NCBI GenBank assembly: GCA_017469355.1
Contig: JAFUGM010000056.1
Coordinates: forward strand, 1 to 64,000
Direction: 5' to 3'
From: Solobacterium sp.
Lineage (GTDB): Bacteria; Bacillota_I; Bacilli_A; Erysipelotrichales; Erysipelotrichaceae
Length of the DNA: 64,000 bases
The translations under genes and the position numbers were made by a program. Positions 55,742-64,000 of this stretch are shown here, in pieces. Position 1 is the stretch's first letter. Each line of letters begins with the position of its first letter. The notes beneath the pieces are model-generated. The model worked only from the letters and a program-made list of their open reading frames with translations, was not told where the DNA came from and ran no database searches.

Positions 55742-57103
55742 TTACTCCGCATGACGTTCAATATTCATCAAGGCATTCGTGTTTGCCTCAAACGCAAGAT
55801 TAATCCGCCGGGTCGCACCGTTACGGTGTTTGGCGATATTGATTTCCAGTTCCTCACTACCCGTACGTTCCGCCTCTTCCTTGGCTTCCGCATCATAATA
55901 GGACTTCCGATATAACAACATGACGATATCCGCGTCCTGCTCAATGGCACCGGACTCACGCAGATCCGAAAGCTGCGGGTGCTTGTCTTCCCGACTCTCC
56001 ACATTACGGGAAAGCTGCGACAATGCGATGACTGGCACTTCCAGTTCTCTTGCCAGGGCCTTGAGGCTTCGGGAAATCTCTGATACTTCCTGTTGGCGGT
56101 TGACTTCGCCTCGGCCAGAAGACGTTCCGGAAATCAATTGAATATAGTCAATAAGAATCATGGAAAGTCCGTGTTCATTCTTCAAACGCCGACACTTGGA
56201 GAAAATCTCCGGCACTTTGACGGAAGACTTATCATCAATATAAATCAAAGAGGAACTCAGACTGTCACTGGCCTCATTGATGCGGTTCCAATGTTCATTG
56301 GTAATATGGCGGCCAGTACGTAGCAGGTCACTTTCCACCCGGCTTTTCGCACTTAATAACCGCATTGCGAGAGACTCCGCGCTCATTTCCAGAGAGAAAA
56401 TCGCAACTGCGCTGTTCTTCTGATAGCCCGCCACATTCATCGCAAGATTCAACGCAACTGCAGTTTTTCCCATCGACGGACGTGCCGCAAGAATAATCAG
56501 ATCCCCTTTCTGGAATCCATGCGTGATCCGGTCCAGATCACGGAAGCCGGTTTTCACACCGATAATGTCACTGTTGGTTGCGGACTGACGGTGAATCTGT
56601 TCCACCACTTCATGCATTAATGCCGGGGTCGTCTGAAACTCACCGGTCCGCCGGCTGCGGGACACATTCAGCACCGCTTTTTCACAGGCATCCAGATAAT
56701 CATTAATATCGGTCGTCCCTTCCAGACCACTCGACGTAATCTCCCGTCCAGCTTCAATCATCGCCCGGGTCAATGCCTTATCTTTCAAAATCGACACATA
56801 GGTTTTGGTATTAGCACTGGTAACCGCCGATTCCATCAGGCTGGTAAGTGCCGCAGTTCCGCCGACCTTATCCAGGTTTCCCTGATCGAGAAGCCGGGTC
56901 GAAACAGAAACCGGATCGACGGTGATGCTTTCCCGGTACAGCGATTCGATCGCACGGAAAATCAGGCGATTTCGCTCATCGTAGAAATCGTCTTCCACTA
57001 ATCCCTCTTCAATCGCAAGTCGACCGGAAGAGGTATAAACCATCATCGTCCCAAGAAGCGCAGCTTCCGCTTCCGGTGCCGAAGGCAATGCTGAAATCGG
57101 CAT
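55742..57103 (-). CDS. dnaB: Replicative DNA helicase
   Basis: 453 aa. It unwinds DNA at the replication fork as a hexamer. N-terminal collar domain 'PSAPEAEAALLGTMM', RecA-like ATPase with Walker A 'AARPSMGKTAVALNLAM', 'VAIFSLEMSAESLAMRLL', Walker B 'LSMILIDYIQLI', 'VIALSQLSRNVESR' and 'REDKHPQLSDLRESGAIEQD'. No intein. Start is one base after the rplI stop (TAATATG). Confidence 0.98.
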   Translation of the reverse strand: MPISALPSAPEAEAALLGTMMVYTSSGRLAIEEGLVEDDFYDERNRLIFRAIESLYRESITVDPVSVSTRLLDQGNLDKVGGTAALTSLMESAVTSANTKTYVSILKDKALTRAMIEAGREITSSGLEGTTDINDYLDACEKAVLNVSRSRRTGEFQTTPALMHEVVEQIHRQSATNSDIIGVKTGFRDLDRITHGFQKGDLIILAARPSMGKTAVALNLAMNVAGYQKNSAVAIFSLEMSAESLAMRLLSAKSRVESDLLRTGRHITNEHWNRINEASDSLSSSLIYIDDKSSVKVPEIFSKCRRLKNEHGLSMILIDYIQLISGTSSGRGEVNRQQEVSEISRSLKALARELEVPVIALSQLSRNVESREDKHPQLSDLRESGAIEQDADIVMLLYRKSYYDAEAKEEAERTGSEELEINIAKHRNGATRRINLAFEANTNALMNIERHAE

Positions 57104-57104
57104 A

Positions 57105-57551
57105 TTAATCGTTTCCCTTTACATTGACACGAACCGTGCCAACAACACCTTTATACAGTTCCACCCGAACCTTCGTTACCCCAAGGCTTCCGATCGGAGC
57201 GGTATCGAGAATCTTACGCTTATCCACTTTATAACCACGGCGGTTGAGTTCCTCCGCAATCTGCTTGGTGGAAACAGAGCCGAATACCCGGCCATCCTTT
57301 CCGGAATTCACATGAAACTCCAGAATGAGGTTTTCGAATTCCTTTGCGACTGCCTCCGCATCCGCGCGGTTCTTTGCGTCAATCTGTGCTGCTTCTTCTT
57401 TCTGTTCTGCCAGAATTTCCCGGCTTTTTTCGGTAGATACTACCGCAAGCCCTCTTGCGATCAGATAGTTACGGCCATAGCCGTCTGCCACTTCAACGAT
57501 GTCACCCTTCTTTCCGAGCTTTTTGACATCACTTTTCAGAATCACTTTCAT
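57105..57551 (-). CDS. rplI: 50S ribosomal protein L9
   Basis: 148 aa from ATG 57551, preceded by GAGGTG. '[20 protein letters not shown]' and '[17 protein letters not shown]' are the N-terminal rRNA-binding domain; a long helix and the C-terminal domain ('[20 protein letters not shown]') follow. It overlaps gdpP by 23 bp. Confidence 0.98.
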   Translation of the reverse strand: MKVILKSDVKKLGKKGDIVEVADGYGRNYLIARGLAVVSTEKSREILAEQKEEAAQIDAKNRADAEAVAKEFENLILEFHVNSGKDGRVFGSVSTKQIAEELNRRGYKVDKRKILDTAPIGSLGVTKVRVELYKGVVGTVRVNVKGND

Positions 57552-59502
57552 TACGCACCTCCTCAAAATAGTTATTCACGTTCCCAAGAAGTTCTTTTTC
57601 CAACTCATCAATACTGCATCGCTTCCGCTGAACTGCCGCAGCGGTCATATGTCCGCCGCCGTTCATCGCTTCCATGATCAGCTGTACATTTACCTTACCC
57701 GAGGATCGGGCTGAGATCGCGGTATCGCCGTCCTTCGTATCAGAAATCACAAAGACCGCATCCACTCCCAATACATCCAACATCCGATCCGCAACCTGAC
57801 TCATAATCGAACGAGTTAAGGTTCCCTGCTTATAAGGGACGGTAAGTATTCCGTTATCATAGCGTTTTGCGCATGCCATGCAGGAAGCCTTGAGTTTGAG
57901 ATCCTCGTAGGTATCCTTAAGATATTCATCGACTTCCATGGGGTCGGCGCCCATCTTACGCAATGCGGCGGCAGCCTCATAGGTACGGGCACCCGTGCGC
58001 ACATGGAAGCGGTTGGTATCGATGGTCATTCCCGCCAACATGATATTCGCATCCAATTCAGACAGTTCAATCCGGCTGGAAATATACGGCATCATTTCCG
58101 TAATCAGTTCACAGGCAGAACTTGCGCCGGCTTCGATATATACAAGCACCGGCTGAACGCCCATTTCCGTACTGCGGCGATGATGATCGATAATTGCGAT
58201 CTTCTCCGCTTCTTCCAGAACCTTTGCGCCATTGGACTGCTTGATGTTATGGTGATCCACCATTACCACAAGCGTATTGGGCTTCAGTTGGTTCAGTGCT
58301 TCACTTTCCGTCACAAACTGAATTTCCTGGGAAAGCTCTTCCGCATTGGCGGAAAGCACCTTACCAAGTTTTTCTTCGACCCCACCGGTCTTTTCGATAA
58401 TGCATACCTGCTTGTTTAAGGCAATCGCTGCCCGGGCGACACCGATCGCTGAACCAGCGCAGTCAAAATCCATATTCTTATGCCCGCACACAATCACATT
58501 GGCCGACCGGGAAATCAATTCCCGTAACGTATTGGCCATGACACGCACACGGACACGGCTTCGCTTCTCCGCCGCTTCGGTGGAACCGCCGAAGTATTTC
58601 ACATCTTCTCCGCTCTTCTGTACAACCACCTGATCGCCACCTCGGCTCTGCGCAAGATCAATCAGTTTCACCGCCAGATCATCCAGTTCATTCAGACGTT
58701 CCGAACCCCGCGCAAAGGACATGGACAATGTGATGGCCGCATCCTGGCGGGCAGCGCCCTTACGCACCGCATTCAGCACAGAGAAGTGATCTGCCGCAAG
58801 ATCTGAGAACATCTTTTCGTTAAGAACCATGTAATAGCGGGAATTGGAAATCCGCTTCAGCAGGATCCCTCGATCCCGACAATAGTCGGTTAACGGGGTG
58901 CGGACCGCCGTATTGATATTGGCGATCGTCGCATCATCCTCATACTGGGTTACCTCTTCATAGTTATCGAGCACCGCAATTCCGATGACCGGATGTTCTT
59001 CCTCATAGGAAAGCAGCGCATTCTTTTCCTTTGTGATATCGCGGAAGATCAGCACCGGCTCACTTTCCCGGCGGGTGATGCGATAAATGCGGTCATCCAG
59101 CTGCACATCCACCGTATCCGATCCACCGGAGATCAGGGGATCCACTTCTGGCAGCCAGCTGAGCACCTTGTCGCCAAGACGGTTCAGCCCCCGCTCTTCA
59201 AACAGTTCACTCATCCAGTTGATGATATAGTCGTCATCATAGATCAACATTCCAACCTGACCGAACAATAACGCGTCCTTTGCGGTTTCCCCCAGGATCT
59301 CCGCAACGCCGACCGACTGCTCATTCAAAAGCGTATCCATGCGTTCGGAAATCAGAAAGAACGCAGCTGCCTGAACCACCAGAATCACTACCGCAGGAAG
59401 AATGGCACGATCCAATCCAAAGCGCAGTAATACAAGAAGACCGATCTCCACGAGGGTGATGATAAGAAGGATTCGTTTCAGATCATTGAGTTTTTTGCGC
59501 AT
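57529..59502 (-). CDS. gdpP: Cyclic-di-AMP phosphodiesterase GdpP
   Basis: 657 aa. Two N-terminal membrane segments, a PAS-like domain, a degenerate GGDEF domain and a DHH/DHHA1 phosphodiesterase. Active-site marks: '[20 protein letters not shown]', '[10 protein letters not shown]', '[11 protein letters not shown]' and the DHHA1 '[13 protein letters not shown]'. It degrades c-di-AMP and controls envelope and potassium stress. Overlaps yybS by 20 bp and rplI by 23 bp. Confidence 0.97.
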   Translation of the reverse strand: MRKKLNDLKRILLIITLVEIGLLVLLRFGLDRAILPAVVILVVQAAAFFLISERMDTLLNEQSVGVAEILGETAKDALLFGQVGMLIYDDDYIINWMSELFEERGLNRLGDKVLSWLPEVDPLISGGSDTVDVQLDDRIYRITRRESEPVLIFRDITKEKNALLSYEEEHPVIGIAVLDNYEEVTQYEDDATIANINTAVRTPLTDYCRDRGILLKRISNSRYYMVLNEKMFSDLAADHFSVLNAVRKGAARQDAAITLSMSFARGSERLNELDDLAVKLIDLAQSRGGDQVVVQKSGEDVKYFGGSTEAAEKRSRVRVRVMANTLRELISRSANVIVCGHKNMDFDCAGSAIGVARAAIALNKQVCIIEKTGGVEEKLGKVLSANAEELSQEIQFVTESEALNQLKPNTLVVMVDHHNIKQSNGAKVLEEAEKIAIIDHHRRSTEMGVQPVLVYIEAGASSACELITEMMPYISSRIELSELDANIMLAGMTIDTNRFHVRTGARTYEAAAALRKMGADPMEVDEYLKDTYEDLKLKASCMACAKRYDNGILTVPYKQGTLTRSIMSQVADRMLDVLGVDAVFVISDTKDGDTAISARSSGKVNVQLIMEAMNGGGHMTAAAVQRKRCSIDELEKELLGNVNNYFEEVRNESDSEK

Positions 59503-60427
59503 TCTGAACTCCTTCCATCAAACGGCTGTGAACATCGGTTGTGATATACAGAAAACCGAAAATCACTAACCCCACCGGCATCATGAACATCATGAGCAGG
59601 CCAAGAAACAGCCCGAGGAACCGGTGTCCGCCGGTTCGAAGCGCCGTAACGACAAGAATTCCGATAAACCCATAGGCTAAAAGATACAGGAACCCACACA
59701 TTCCAAGCCCCTGAAATACATTCTGCATAATCTCATCGGAAAACGGCCGGAAAATCGAATAGTAATATGCCACAAAGCCAACCAGTCCAAGATACCCGGT
59801 AGCTTTTGGCGGGTAATATTCGGATACCGGGCGGGGACGCTCCACCGGAAACCGCAGCCGCTTTAATAAAAGCCGGCTTAATACATGCGTCACAAACCCT
59901 TCTAACACACCAGTCAAAATCGCTGTAACCACAAAGATGGTCATAATATACTGTGAAAGATTTACGGTCGCAGGAAGCGAAGCGCCTGTCTGCGCAAAGA
60001 CACCGGTAATGATTTCTTCCACTTCCGCGGTCTCTTCCGCAATGTTATAGCCAAACACAGACGCAAATACGACGGTGGACAGTACATTGACCAATGCGCC
60101 TGCGGCCATCGTAATAAGAAGAATCCGATGGGTATCGCTGTGGGCGTAGATCCCGCCGCCATAAATCAAGCCAACCAGGCTTTCCGATGCGACAAAGAAC
60201 AGCGTAGTAACTCCGCCAAGAATAAACCCGAGGATACACATCGCCGCGTATACCACCCAACTGTCCTTCCATCCGTATTTAGCGGAATAGAATACCATGG
60301 GTATCGGAAACAAAAACAAAAACATGTCCTGAAACAGACCGCCAAGCTGTCGGTTGATAAGCAGAACAGCGCCGACAATTGCGCACATCATCGCACCATC
60401 TGTGATTCTGCGAACGTTGTTATTCAC
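59483..60427 (-). CDS. DUF2232 (YybS) membrane protein
   Basis: 314 aa, starting at GTG 60427 after GGAGG. About eight membrane segments with 'FLFPIPMVFYSAKYGWKDSW' near the N-terminus. The family always sits next to gdpP in Bacillota, but its role is unknown. An energy-coupling-factor-like S-component relationship has been suggested for the family; I cannot test it here. Confidence 0.88.
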   Translation of the reverse strand: MNNNVRRITDGAMMCAIVGAVLLINRQLGGLFQDMFLFLFPIPMVFYSAKYGWKDSWVVYAAMCILGFILGGVTTLFFVASESLVGLIYGGGIYAHSDTHRILLITMAAGALVNVLSTVVFASVFGYNIAEETAEVEEIITGVFAQTGASLPATVNLSQYIMTIFVVTAILTGVLEGFVTHVLSRLLLKRLRFPVERPRPVSEYYPPKATGYLGLVGFVAYYYSIFRPFSDEIMQNVFQGLGMCGFLYLLAYGFIGILVVTALRTGGHRFLGLFLGLLMMFMMPVGLVIFGFLYITTDVHSRLMEGVQNAQKTQ

Positions 60428-60470
60428 CGAATAAAACCTCCAAAAAGCCGATCACCCGGCTTGATTTCTA

Positions 60471-60480
60471 ATTATAGCAT
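60471..60480 (-). promoter_or_regulatory. Promoter of yybS-gdpP-rplI-dnaB
   Basis: Reading minus: TGCTATAAT, an extended -10, about 45 bases before the yybS start and after the rpsR terminator. It separates this operon from rpsF-ssb-rpsR. Confidence 0.55.
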
Positions 60481-60524
60481 CCCCTTCCTTTGTCCATCCA
60501 CTCTTTCAAACTGCCGAAAGCGCG

Positions 60525-60552
60525 AAAAAAAGACCGGCCGGTATTCCGGTCA
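60525..60552 (-). terminator. rpsF-ssb-rpsR terminator
   Basis: Reading minus: GACCGG, 8-nt interior, CCGGTC, then TTTTTTT. Confidence 0.85.
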
Positions 60553-60780
60553 GTCCTGTACGTAAGGGATTAATGCCATCTGACGCGCACGCTTGATCGC
60601 AACAGCCAGCTGACGCTGGTACTTTGCGCTTGTGCCGGTAACACGGCGAGGAATAATCTTGCCGTTGGCACTGATGAAACGCTTCAGAAGTTCAACATCC
60701 TTATAGTCGATATAGGTGATGTTATTCTTTGTGAAATAGCATACCTTACGGCCACCCATTCTCTGTTTTCTGAATGCCAT
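60550..60780 (-). CDS. rpsR: 30S ribosomal protein S18
   Basis: 76 aa. '[20 protein letters not shown]', '[20 protein letters not shown]' and '[20 protein letters not shown]' are conserved. It contains one Cys near the N-terminus. It forms a pair with S6, encoded at the other end of the operon. Confidence 0.98.
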   Translation of the reverse strand: MAFRKQRMGGRKVCYFTKNNITYIDYKDVELLKRFISANGKIIPRRVTGTSAKYQRQLAVAIKRARQMALIPYVQD

Positions 60781-60803
60781 AATCTTCTCCTTGAATTCTA
60801 CCG

Positions 60804-61292
60804 TTAAAACGGAAGGTCATCGCTTGCGATATCGAAGCTTGGACCTGTGTTGAAGCCATCGTCACTGCCGAATCCATCGGATGCAGGAAAGGGATCCTGC
60901 GGTTCCGGTGCGGAATAGCTGTTGGACGATGTCTGGCTCTGGGAAGCGTTTCTGGATTCCAGTATCTGTACACGATCACACAGAACATCTGTCGTATAGA
61001 CTTTCTTTCCATCGCGATCAGTATAGCTTCCGGTCTGGATGGAACCATTCACGCCAATCAGAGTACCTTTTCTGCCATAAGAGCCTAAGAAGTCCGCGCT
61101 CTGGCGCCATGCGACACAGCCAATGAAATCTGCTGTAGGCTGCTGGCTATTGCCCTGCGCGTTCTGCCCTCCGGAATACCTGCGGTCACAGGCAACAGTA
61201 AATCTGGCATAGGATACTCCGGAATTTGTCTTCCGGACTTCAACATCCTTTGTCAGACGTCCTACCAGAACCACCGTGTTAATTCCGCTCAT
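60804..61292 (-). CDS. ssb: Single-stranded DNA-binding protein
   Basis: 162 aa. OB fold '[20 protein letters not shown]' and '[20 protein letters not shown]', a Ser/Gln/Pro linker, and the acidic tip 'DIASDDLPF' that binds partner proteins. Overlaps the rpsF stop by one base (TAATG). Confidence 0.98.
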   Translation of the reverse strand: MSGINTVVLVGRLTKDVEVRKTNSGVSYARFTVACDRRYSGGQNAQGNSQQPTADFIGCVAWRQSADFLGSYGRKGTLIGVNGSIQTGSYTDRDGKKVYTTDVLCDRVQILESRNASQSQTSSNSYSAPEPQDPFPASDGFGSDDGFNTGPSFDIASDDLPF

Positions 61293-61603
61293 TACTTGCT
61301 CTCCTTGGGTTCAGGTTTGTCATCGATGTTGACGATCATGAAGCGGACAACATTCGGATTGATGCGCATCAGACGATCAAATTCCTTCAGTCCGTCATTC
61401 TCTGACTCAAACGTTACTACAACATAGTAACCCTTGGTCATATCATCAATTTCGTACGCGAAATCGCGCATACCCCACTCATCGGTCTTGACGATCTTTC
61501 CACCTTCACTAGTGATGATTCCGCCAAGCTGTTCGATCAGTGCAGCACGCTTTTCTTCTTCCACGCCTGCGTTGATGATGTACATGACTTCATACTTGCT
61601 CAT
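61292..61603 (-). CDS. rpsF: 30S ribosomal protein S6
   Basis: 103 aa from ATG 61603, preceded by GGAGGTG. 'YEVMYIINAGVEEEKRAALI', 'DEWGMRDFAYEIDDMTKGYY' and 'VRFMIVNIDD' are conserved, with a short charged tail. First gene of rpsF-ssb-rpsR. Confidence 0.97.
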   Translation of the reverse strand: MSKYEVMYIINAGVEEEKRAALIEQLGGIITSEGGKIVKTDEWGMRDFAYEIDDMTKGYYVVVTFESENDGLKEFDRLMRINPNVVRFMIVNIDDKPEPKESK

Positions 61604-61710
61604 TTGTACACCTCCTTCTGGTCTATCGGCCATTACTGGCAAGGAGCAGATGAACTTCTGTTCACCCGACTCGCTTTTGAATAGTAACAGTTTCCAAAAC
61701 GGATGTAAAC
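61604..61710 (-). promoter_or_regulatory. rpsF operon promoter and leader
   Basis: Reading minus: TTTACA (61704-61709), 17 bp, TACTAT (61681-61686). The leader holds a GCCA/TGGC hairpin followed by CCGATAG, similar in style to the S6:S18-binding motif known upstream of rpsF in many bacteria, so autoregulation is plausible. Confidence 0.55.
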
Positions 61711-61741
61711 AGAAAAATGCCGACGAATCGGCATTTTCTGG
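61711..61741 (-). terminator. Terminator of the DUF4349 gene
   Basis: AAAATGCCGA, loop CGAA, TCGGCATTTT: a strong stem with T-runs on both sides, so possibly bidirectional. Confidence 0.75.
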
Positions 61742-61747
61742 TGTCAA

Positions 61748-62763
61748 TTACTTCGGTTGGGAAGTTTCGGTTTCCTCTTCTCCCTTCTTCTTTCTGTGGA
61801 AGAATCTGCGCTCCTTCTTTTCCTTATTTCGATGAAAGATACGGGGGTCGAGTCCTTTGGACTTGCGATACTTCCGGATTCCGTAAATCAACAATCCTCC
61901 AACAAGCAGGAATGGGAACAGATGAATCAGCACCAGGGTGAGCTCTTCCAGGAAATAAACGAAGAAGGTCCAGGAGTAGGTGAAGGTTTCCGTGACTTTC
62001 TCCCAGAAGCCATCGATATGAAGGCGGTTATCTACCGGGGTATACTTCTGTACTTCATTGATGTTCAGATAGATCGTGGAATATTCGACATCCGTATCCA
62101 TGCTGGAACGATAGCTCTTCTTCTGATTCAGACGGGTCTGCACTTCCGAAAGACGCTCTTCTACCAGAATCATCTCTTCGACAGTCTCTGCCGCATCCAT
62201 CATTTCAAGCAGCCTTGCCTGCTGTTTCTCCAAAGCTTCGATTTCAATGGAGTTGTCATTGTATCTGCGGGAAATGTTATCTACGCCCTGGGAGCGGGAG
62301 GTAATCTTTCCCGTTCCATCCATGTCATTCATGAAGGCGTCAAAGGATGCGGTAGGAATCCGTACTGTCATGGACAGGGATCGGTTATTACTGCGCTCCC
62401 GTCCATCATATAGACCCAGCTTCTGTCGTTATCCCAGGCATTTTCCTGTTCGATGATGCCATGATAGGCATTGATTCTCTCCCGAACGGCGGAGACGGTT
62501 TCCTCATAGGAAAGTGTTTCAATGTTCAGCGATCCGGTATACACCAGCTTATCGCCAGTCAGCGCCTCTTCCGGTGAATCGGAAGCTTCTTCGTACTCAT
62601 AGTACGCCTCGCCCGCATCATATACCGCTGCGCTCTCCGCAACACCGAAATATTCGTTGCTTGAGGTATCATAGGCAGCCGCAGACGGGCTGGCACCAGA
62701 CCCACATCCGCTTAAGGCAAATACAAGTGTTACTGCCGCAATCAGTTTTTCCGTTATTCTCAT
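61748..62763 (-). pseudogene. DUF4349 lipoprotein, split by a frameshift
   Basis: The first frame (62763-62368) encodes a lipoprotein start ('LIAAVTLVFALSGCGSGA') and the first half of DUF4349 ('DKLVYTGSLNIETLSYEETV') and stops after 131 aa. The second frame (from upstream of 62371 to 61748) gives 'YDGRERSNNRSLSMTVRIPT', then the coiled-coil region and a C-terminal membrane segment. Removing one AT from TATATG near 62410 joins the two into one normal DUF4349 protein of about 338 aa. The downstream ATG overlapping the stop (ATGA) might allow separate expression of the second half, but that part has no signal peptide. Confidence 0.8.
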
Positions 62764-62839
62764 AGTCTTTCTCCCTTACTCAATATTGAAACACGTCAAA
62801 CCCTCAATTCGCTGCACACTCCTCAAAAATATTTTTTCT

Positions 62840-63877
62840 TTACACAAATGGCTCCGCCTCAACCGGGCAGCCGCGCTCCACCGATTCCTCAAGTTTTATC
62901 AGAAACAGCGCATCTTCGATCGCTTCTTTGAATGGATAGACTTCCCTGCTCGTTGTAAGATACTCCTTCATATCCCATAACATCGTTTTAATCGCAAACT
63001 CATCACTCGTTCGATCAAGAACCAAAGCCGGACTCCAGGATGGAAGCGGGCCACTCCATAATGCCCGATACTTCTCCTGTACCAATGGCTCTAATGGGAC
63101 TGTGGCCGGCTGATGCGTTTCATCCACATACCGCAGGCAGGTATCAGACCACTCTCCCTTCTCCCCACGTACGGTAATATGGCGGGAGCGGATAAAAGAA
63201 TGGTATTGAAGACCACAGAAGTCATAAACTGCCGTTTTTCCCGAGGCATAGGTAATTAGTGCCTGCGTGCGGGTATGGTCATTCATCACTCCGGATGTAA
63301 TCGGCCCATTGCGGGAGTCGGTTTCTTCCCCAGAAGACACCGAGCGGATGGCCTGAATGGTATAGGATTCTCCATCCGTCGATAACACTCGTCTTAAAAG
63401 ACTTGCCCCATGATAATCATGCGCAAGGGAAAGATAGGCAGAGGTTGGCGCACCGATAAGCCCCTGGCGAATGACCTCAAGGCCAGCAGCGATCTCCGGC
63501 ATCCGATGATATTGTTCTGCCACAAGAATCTTCGCCCCCTGACGATAGTAGTTCCATAGCGTTTCAAGTTCTTCGTTCGTCAGTCCGGCGGGCGTTTCCA
63601 GAATGACAGGATAGCCTTCCTTCAGCCATTCCTCTCCCACCGAAGCGATGGCTGTCTTATTCACCGCAATCACCACCGCGTCCGGCTGAAATGCAATTGC
63701 GGCTTCCTTATCCACAACAGCATCGATTCCCGTTTCTTCCTTCATCAAAGCTGCCTTTTCGCTTGAGCGGGTCAGAAAGCAGGCTTCAAACTGTGCAGGA
63801 TGTTCGTGGGCAATCCGCCCGTAAAACTTTGCCCGATACCCTGAGCCGACAATCAGATAGCGAAACATCGGATTCAC
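62840..63877 (-). CDS. Gfo/Idh/MocA-family oxidoreductase
   Basis: 345 aa. The GTG at 63877 overlaps the upstream stop as GTGA; ATG at 63868 is an alternative. NAD(P)-binding start 'RYLIVGSGYRAKFYGRIA', 'PDAVVIAVNKTAIASVGEEW', and 'GYPVILETPAGLTNEELETL', where Glu-Thr-Pro replaces the usual EKP. The catalytic region has 'VAEQYHRMPE' and 'GVMNDHTRTQALITY'. Substrate unknown, probably a sugar or inositol derivative. The missing EKP Lys may mean a changed mechanism. Confidence 0.8.
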   Translation of the reverse strand: MNPMFRYLIVGSGYRAKFYGRIAHEHPAQFEACFLTRSSEKAALMKEETGIDAVVDKEAAIAFQPDAVVIAVNKTAIASVGEEWLKEGYPVILETPAGLTNEELETLWNYYRQGAKILVAEQYHRMPEIAAGLEVIRQGLIGAPTSAYLSLAHDYHGASLLRRVLSTDGESYTIQAIRSVSSGEETDSRNGPITSGVMNDHTRTQALITYASGKTAVYDFCGLQYHSFIRSRHITVRGEKGEWSDTCLRYVDETHQPATVPLEPLVQEKYRALWSGPLPSWSPALVLDRTSDEFAIKTMLWDMKEYLTTSREVYPFKEAIEDALFLIKLEESVERGCPVEAEPFV

Positions 63878-64000
63878 TTCCCTTCCTCAAAGGAAAACTT
63901 CATATCCCATGACGCCCGGATCTCATCCATCAGTTCCAGCACCGCCAGGCTGTCTTCTGGGCGGAAGATCTCACTGTGAGACTTCCCTTCACTTACACAC
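63874..64000 (-). CDS. Gfo/Idh/MocA-family oxidoreductase, C-terminal end (cut by window edge)
   Basis: The frame enters at the right edge and ends at TGA 63874-63876. It reads 'EGKSHSEIFRPEDSLAVLEL' then 'MDEIRASWDMKFSFEEGK', the usual C-terminus of this family, where substrates of the sugar or inositol type are oxidised. It overlaps the next gene by 4 bases, suggesting a two-gene operon of related oxidoreductases. Confidence 0.7.
   Translation of the reverse strand, partial: CVSEGKSHSEIFRPEDSLAVLELMDEIRASWDMKFSFEEGK

Overview
The window looks like a chromosomal segment of a low-to-mid-GC Gram-positive bacterium (Bacillota). The evidence is strong AGGAGG ribosome sites, a T-box upstream of lysS, a GlgC/GlgD pair, and the conserved order rpsF-ssb-rpsR-yybS-gdpP-rplI-dnaB ... 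walJ-htrA-rlmH. The gene content fits Erysipelotrichia best, but this is inference from family knowledge. Apart from two genes, everything from about 3.8 kb to the right edge is on the minus strand.

Layout. Positions 1-6.3 kb are an accessory zone of decayed mobile DNA: an IS630-type transposase N-terminus, an AAA ATPase with a nuclease-like tail, fragments of IS66, IS200/IS605 and ISL3, a lipoprotein, a HipA/CtkA-like fragment and an AlbA_2-like fragment. Positions 363-580 may encode a small structured RNA. From 6.3 to 8.6 kb lies lysS with its T-box; the enzyme carries an extra N-terminal charged arm and a C-terminal Trbp111-like domain. From 8.7 to 15 kb, a sugar ABC importer (two permeases and a binding protein, no ATPase) diverges from a cellobiose-phosphorylase-type GH94 gene whose only plausible start is ATC. 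From 15 to 18.5 kb is a glycolytic operon pgk-tpiA-eno, with a Lys/Ala/Pro tail on enolase. From 18.5 to 27.2 kb are a MacB-like ATPase, an FtsX-like permease and a heptad-repeat lipoprotein under one promoter/operator, then a membrane/SseB-like protein and a MATE transporter fused to a cytidylate-kinase-like domain. From 27.5 to 32.6 kb are pckA and a sodium-pump-type decarboxylase operon (oadA-G-BCCP-B).

From 33.7 to 51.5 kb the glycogen pathway is nearly complete: pgcA (Glc-6-P to Glc-1-P), glgC/glgD (ADP-glucose), glgA (elongation), glgB (branching), glgP (phosphorolysis) and pulA (debranching). A tightly overlapping run (DUF885 peptidase, hydrolase-like lipoprotein, ung, folC, monooxygenase-like protein) sits between pulA and glgC. 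HPr (ptsH) follows. From 51.9 to 61.6 kb is the replication/translation/cell-wall cluster. Here walJ, an htrA-like gene that has lost all three catalytic residues, and rlmH follow dnaB with an M23 peptidase in between and no walRK. The right end holds a frameshifted DUF4349 gene and two Gfo/Idh/MocA oxidoreductases, the last cut by the window edge.

The metabolic genes fit together. Imported beta-glucosides are phosphorolysed to Glc-1-P, which can enter glycogen or, through pgcA, glycolysis. PEP, oxaloacetate and pyruvate are linked by pckA and the decarboxylase. No tRNA, rRNA, CRISPR array or prophage was seen.
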